From Bacillus_BA fengqiuensis (GTDB lineage: Bacteria > Bacillota > Bacilli > Bacillales > Bacillaceae_H): 64,000 nucleotides of DNA. The notes beneath the pieces are model-generated. The model was not told the origin of the DNA, searched no databases, and saw nothing but the letters and a program-made list of their open reading frames with translations. Shown here one piece after another: positions 60,602-64,000 of the stretch. Within the stretch, counting starts at the first letter, position 1. Every line of letters begins with the position of its first letter. The stretch is from NCBI GenBank assembly GCA_030813035.1, contig JAUSTV010000003.1; one strand, written 5' to 3'. The translations under genes and the position numbers were made by a program.

Positions 60602-61888
60602 TTAGCTCGCCTTTTTCGAATTTTGTTTGTAGATATCAATACCAGCTTCGTTCAACATCCATTCGATATGAACCCCGTATCCCGAAGTGGGATCGTTTAC
60701 GAATACATGTGTAACAGCACCGATTACTTTTCCATCTTGAATGATAGGGCTGCCGCTCATGCCTTGTACAATTCCTCCGGTTTTCTCGAGTAATTTGGGA
60801 TCTGTTATTTTAATAACCATTCCCTTTGTGGCAGGGAATTTTTGAGGAACGGTACTTACGATTTGAACATCAAACTCTTCCACCCGATCGTTATCCACAA
60901 CCGTCAAAATGGTCGCTGGTCCTTCTTTTACTTGATGGGATAAAGCAATCGGCATTGGTTTATCTAATTTTCCATTTTGAATTTGCTGATTAAGTTTGCC
61001 AAAAATGCCAAAAGGACTGTTTCGTGTAATATTCCCAATGATATTTTTATCCGTTGAAAATCTTGCAAGTTTTTCACCTGGAACCCCGTTACTGCCTTTT
61101 TCAATGGAGGTAACGGTTGATTTAACAATTTGACCATCTTCGACCACAATTGGCTTTTTCGTGTCCATATCAGAAATGACATGGCCCAGTGCCCCATATT
61201 TTTTAGAAATGGGATCATAAAACGTCATCGTACCGATTCCTGCTGCTGAATCACGAATATACAATCCAATGCGATAAGCATATTCTTGTTTGTCTTTAAG
61301 CGGGAAAAGCTTTGTACGAAATTCTTTTTGATCGCGTGCAATGACGAGATTTAACGGCTTTCCTGTCTTTCCCGCCTCTTGAATAAATGGAGTAATATCA
61401 CTCATTTTTTCGATTTTCGTTCCGTTGATGGTTGTAATCATGTCTCCGACTTGAATACCGGCAATTTCACCAGGCGATTTTTTCCCTTCTTTTGTATCAA
61501 CCTGATGATAGCCCACCACCAATACACCACGGGAATTGAGACGCACCCCTATAGACTGTCCTCCCGGAATGACTTTAAAGTCTGGCAGCACATCTACATT
61601 TACTTTTTTGACCGGAATTCCCGCCAATTCAAGCATTAGCTCTTCTTTACCGAACTGATGGCCCGATATCGTAAGCTCTGCTTTGCCATCTGCATTCATT
61701 TCATATACATGTTGATCTTGAGATTTTGCTGTAACGGGCAATGCGCTGGAAACCATTTCAGTCTGCCCTTCAAATAATACGATGTTCTTTGGAATATTCA
61801 CATAGTGACGAACGCTTGGAAAAAAGCCTAAACTTATGAGCGAAACAAGGAGAATAACGCCTATGATTTTTCTGTATCTATTTAGCAT
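60602..61888 (-). CDS. spoIVB: SpoIVB serine peptidase
   Basis: A 428-residue forespore-secreted protease that triggers SpoIVFB and pro-sigma-K processing. One N-terminal transmembrane helix (about 8-25), a PDZ domain (about 105-190, SPGEIAGIQVGD) and an S55 peptidase domain with GALGHVISDMD (catalytic His) and GGIVQGMSGSPI (catalytic Ser). The ATG at 61888 fits the family length; its GGAGAG is 13 bases away, so initiation may be weak. The longer open frame contains the recN terminator and is rejected. Confidence 0.94.
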   Translation of the reverse strand: MLNRYRKIIGVILLVSLISLGFFPSVRHYVNIPKNIVLFEGQTEMVSSALPVTAKSQDQHVYEMNADGKAELTISGHQFGKEELMLELAGIPVKKVNVDVLPDFKVIPGGQSIGVRLNSRGVLVVGYHQVDTKEGKKSPGEIAGIQVGDMITTINGTKIEKMSDITPFIQEAGKTGKPLNLVIARDQKEFRTKLFPLKDKQEYAYRIGLYIRDSAAGIGTMTFYDPISKKYGALGHVISDMDTKKPIVVEDGQIVKSTVTSIEKGSNGVPGEKLARFSTDKNIIGNITRNSPFGIFGKLNQQIQNGKLDKPMPIALSHQVKEGPATILTVVDNDRVEEFDVQIVSTVPQKFPATKGMVIKITDPKLLEKTGGIVQGMSGSPIIQDGKVIGAVTHVFVNDPTSGYGVHIEWMLNEAGIDIYKQNSKKAS

Positions 61889-62009
61889 TTCTTTTAATTC
61901 ACTCTCCTCGCTTCCTACCCCACACCATCCATCTATGGCTACATTTTTAATGTTGCCTTCTTCGCTCTCATTTATAACTACAATTGAGTTAAAAACGTCA
62001 TGAAGAAAA

Positions 62010-62047
62010 GGGGACTTAAAAGGAACAATCATTCCTTCCAAGTCCCC
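62010..62047 (-). terminator. Terminator of recN
   Basis: GGGGACTT and AAGGAA paired segments with a 2x2 internal loop and 6-nt apex, followed on the minus strand by TTTTCTT. Confidence 0.8.
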
Positions 62048-62079
62048 CTATCGGTAGTAACATTTTTACGCCGAACCAT

Positions 62080-63807
62080 TTAACATGTTTGTTTCATTTG
62101 AGATGCAAGCGATAGCAGTTCTTTTGCATGTTCTTTCGTCAAATCGGTGATTTCAACTCCTGCAATCATACGGCCGATTTCCCGTACTTTCTCCACCGTA
62201 TCAAGAGGTTTAATGGATGTTTTTGTACGTTCCCCAATGACTTCCTTGGAGATGAACAGATGCGTATCAGCCATAGCAGCCACTTGAGGTAAATGCGAAA
62301 TGCATAGTACTTGGGAGCCGCATGCAATATGATAAATCTTTTCTCCGATGGATTGGGCCACCCGTCCACTTACACCTGTGTCCACTTCATCGAAAATAAT
62401 GGACGTTACACCTTGATGCTCGGAGAAAATACTTTTTAATGCTAGCATGATCCGCGAAAGTTCTCCTCCCGAAGCCACCTTTGCAAGAGGTTTAAGCGGT
62501 TCTCCGGGGTTCGTTGAAATGTAAAATTCAGCAATATCAATGCCATCTTTCCCAAACTTAACCGGCTCTCCATCCAAAATCACATCATCAAACGAACCGG
62601 TTCTTTTGGAAAATTCAACATGAAACACCGTTTTAGCCATATAAAGTTCTTTTAGCTCTTCATGAATGCTTTCGACAAGTGTTTCAGCAAATTGTTTTCT
62701 CAAGCGGGAAACATGATTGGCTTCTACCAACAAATCTTTGGCCACGCTCTCAAGTTCACCTTGGATTTTCGTTACATGTGTATCACGGTTTTGAATCGTA
62801 TCCACTTCATCTTCAATTTCAGCTGCATACGTTAAAATTTCTTCGACTGTTTGACCATATTTTCGCTTTAAATGAGTAATTTCATTTAAGCGTGTCTCAA
62901 TAAAATCGAGGCGTTTCGGGTCATATTCTAACAAATCCAGCTGTTGGCGAATTTTATAGGACATGTCTTCCAGCTGATAGAAACTGTTGGATACGGTTTC
63001 TGCAATTTCTCCATACGTCGATTCTAGATTGGCAATTTCCTCTGTATGGTTCATTGCAAGGCCGATCCAATCCAATCCTTTTTGTTCTCCGTGAAGTGCG
63101 TTATAGGCATCTTGCAGAGCATGATAGATCTTTTCGAAGTTGGCGATCTTCATTCTCTCTTCCATGAGCTGCGTGTCCTCATTTGGCGTTAAATCCGCTG
63201 CTCTGATTTCTTCCAGCTGAAACTGAATTAAATCCAAGCGGTGAGCCATTTGCTGCTCATTTTCCGTTAATTTATCCAGCTGTTTTTTCAAACTGAGATA
63301 TTTATCATATAAAGCCTGATACTCTGTTAACGCCCTTTCTATCTCAGCTCCTCCATATTGATCCAGCAGCGACAAGTGACGGTCTTCATTCATTAAATCT
63401 TGATGTTCATGCTGACCATGGATATCCACTAACGTTTGACCAATTTCCCGTAAAATCGCCAATGTCACCAGCTTGCCATTAACGCGGCAAACACTTTTTC
63501 CATTTGTCGTAATATCCCGGCGCAGAACAATCATATGGTCCTCAATCTCAATTCCTAATTGCTCGGCCTTTTCACGACACGCCATGTGGTGATCGTCTAA
63601 CAGAAACAACCCTTCAATTTCTGCCTTCGCCGTTCCATGGCGGACGAATTCCGCTGAACCTCTTCCCCCTACCAATAGATGAATAGCATCAATAATAATC
63701 GACTTTCCAGCCCCGGTTTCTCCGGTCAAAACCGTTAGTCCTTTTTCAAACGAAACCGCTAAAGTTTCAATAATGGCAAAGTTCTTAATTGATAGTTCTG
63801 CTAACAA
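62080..63807 (-). CDS. recN: DNA repair protein RecN
   Basis: A 575-residue SMC-like ATPase with Walker A GLTVLTGETGAGKSIIIDA, two coiled-coil stretches (about 155-350), the ABC signature VASGGELSRIMLALK and Walker B TSIIFDEVDTGVSG. It gathers double-strand break ends. The start is a TTG at 63807, with AAGGTG upstream, 15 bp after argR. Confidence 0.95.
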   Translation of the reverse strand: MLAELSIKNFAIIETLAVSFEKGLTVLTGETGAGKSIIIDAIHLLVGGRGSAEFVRHGTAKAEIEGLFLLDDHHMACREKAEQLGIEIEDHMIVLRRDITTNGKSVCRVNGKLVTLAILREIGQTLVDIHGQHEHQDLMNEDRHLSLLDQYGGAEIERALTEYQALYDKYLSLKKQLDKLTENEQQMAHRLDLIQFQLEEIRAADLTPNEDTQLMEERMKIANFEKIYHALQDAYNALHGEQKGLDWIGLAMNHTEEIANLESTYGEIAETVSNSFYQLEDMSYKIRQQLDLLEYDPKRLDFIETRLNEITHLKRKYGQTVEEILTYAAEIEDEVDTIQNRDTHVTKIQGELESVAKDLLVEANHVSRLRKQFAETLVESIHEELKELYMAKTVFHVEFSKRTGSFDDVILDGEPVKFGKDGIDIAEFYISTNPGEPLKPLAKVASGGELSRIMLALKSIFSEHQGVTSIIFDEVDTGVSGRVAQSIGEKIYHIACGSQVLCISHLPQVAAMADTHLFISKEVIGERTKTSIKPLDTVEKVREIGRMIAGVEITDLTKEHAKELLSLASQMKQTC

Positions 63808-63822
63808 AGTAATTCACACCTT

Positions 63823-64000
63823 CTACAACATTTCTATAAAGCGATCTGAAATAACTTTCGTATCTTCAGGAGTACGGCAAATAATTAGACAGGTATCATC
63901 TCCACAAATTGTCCCTAAAATCTCTTCCCAGTCCAAATGATCAATCAATGCGCCGATGGCATTGGCGTTACCCGGTAATGTTTTCATAACCAACATATGT
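63823..64000 (-). CDS. argR: Arginine repressor ArgR/AhrC (partial, 5' end outside window)
   Basis: The 59 codons visible encode the C-terminal oligomerisation and arginine-binding domain: LVMKTLPGNANAIGALID, then GTICGDDTCLIICRTPED (the GD-D arginine-contact motif) and the end FIEML. AhrC represses arginine synthesis and activates catabolism. It precedes recN as in other Bacilli. Confidence 0.95.
   Translation of the reverse strand, partial: HMLVMKTLPGNANAIGALIDHLDWEEILGTICGDDTCLIICRTPEDTKVISDRFIEML

Noticed and set aside
61889..62041. 51-codon N-terminal extension of SpoIVB
   Set aside because: It contains the recN terminator and has no homology to the SpoIVB N-terminus.

Overview
The window is one contiguous piece of the chromosome of an aerobic, endospore-forming Bacillaceae bacterium. 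The evidence is spo0A, spoIVB, spoIIM, dacF and mciZ, a proline T-box in front of proI, CcpA- and PerR-like sites, and a gene order that largely follows Bacillus subtilis read from ahrC down to dacF. Sequence character and the presence of both methylmalonyl-CoA mutase subunits and pyrimidine nucleoside phosphorylase fit a Geobacillus/Bacillus smithii-like moderate thermophile, but the species cannot be fixed from the sequence alone. No rRNA, tRNA, CRISPR array, prophage or intact insertion sequence was seen. Most genes lie on the minus strand.

Layout. 1-5 kb: dacF (3' end outside the window), pdp, punA, deoB (nucleoside phosphorolysis). 4.8-9.4 kb: xerD, yqzK, fur, spoIIM, endonuclease Q, nudF. 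9.4-18.5 kb: mciZ, a nicotinamidase-like gene, yqkF, yqkE, an inserted thiolase/HMG-CoA lyase pair (leucine or ketone-body metabolism), yqkD, yqkB, a CDGSH iron-sulfur protein, yqkC, yqjQ, yqjP. 18.6-22.4 kb: T-box-controlled proI, namA, rnz.

22.6-34.5 kb is an accessory island for reductive pyrimidine breakdown: an omega-aminotransferase, a CoA-acylating (methyl)malonate-semialdehyde dehydrogenase, a PucR-type regulator, two small unknown proteins, an NCS1 permease, dihydropyrimidinase, and the two subunits PreA and PreT of dihydropyrimidine dehydrogenase. A perfect cre site lies upstream of preT. The ureidopropionase step is not encoded in the window.

34.5-55.5 kb: a YqjE M20 peptidase, a propionyl-CoA carboxylase beta-type subunit, methylmalonyl-CoA epimerase, Prli42, an L,D-transpeptidase, yqjA, the arginine ABC transporter, bacilliredoxin BrxB, MeaB, both methylmalonyl-CoA mutase subunits, and the branched-chain 2-oxoacid dehydrogenase operon with buk and bcd but without ptb. 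55.6-64 kb: bkdR, yqzF, a GDPD, a YycC-like gene, spo0A, spoIVB, recN and the 3' part of argR/ahrC.

The pathways converge. Valine, isoleucine and thymine catabolism all yield propionyl-CoA, and the carboxylase/epimerase/mutase genes carry it to succinyl-CoA. The bkd operon shows a sigma-54-type promoter matched to BkdR, and the pyrimidine operon and deoB carry candidate CcpA sites. Intergenic regions are rich in repeats: a three-copy two-hairpin family with compensating base changes, a three-copy TIR-bounded family, a two-copy nested palindrome, and many perfect 18-25 bp hairpins.
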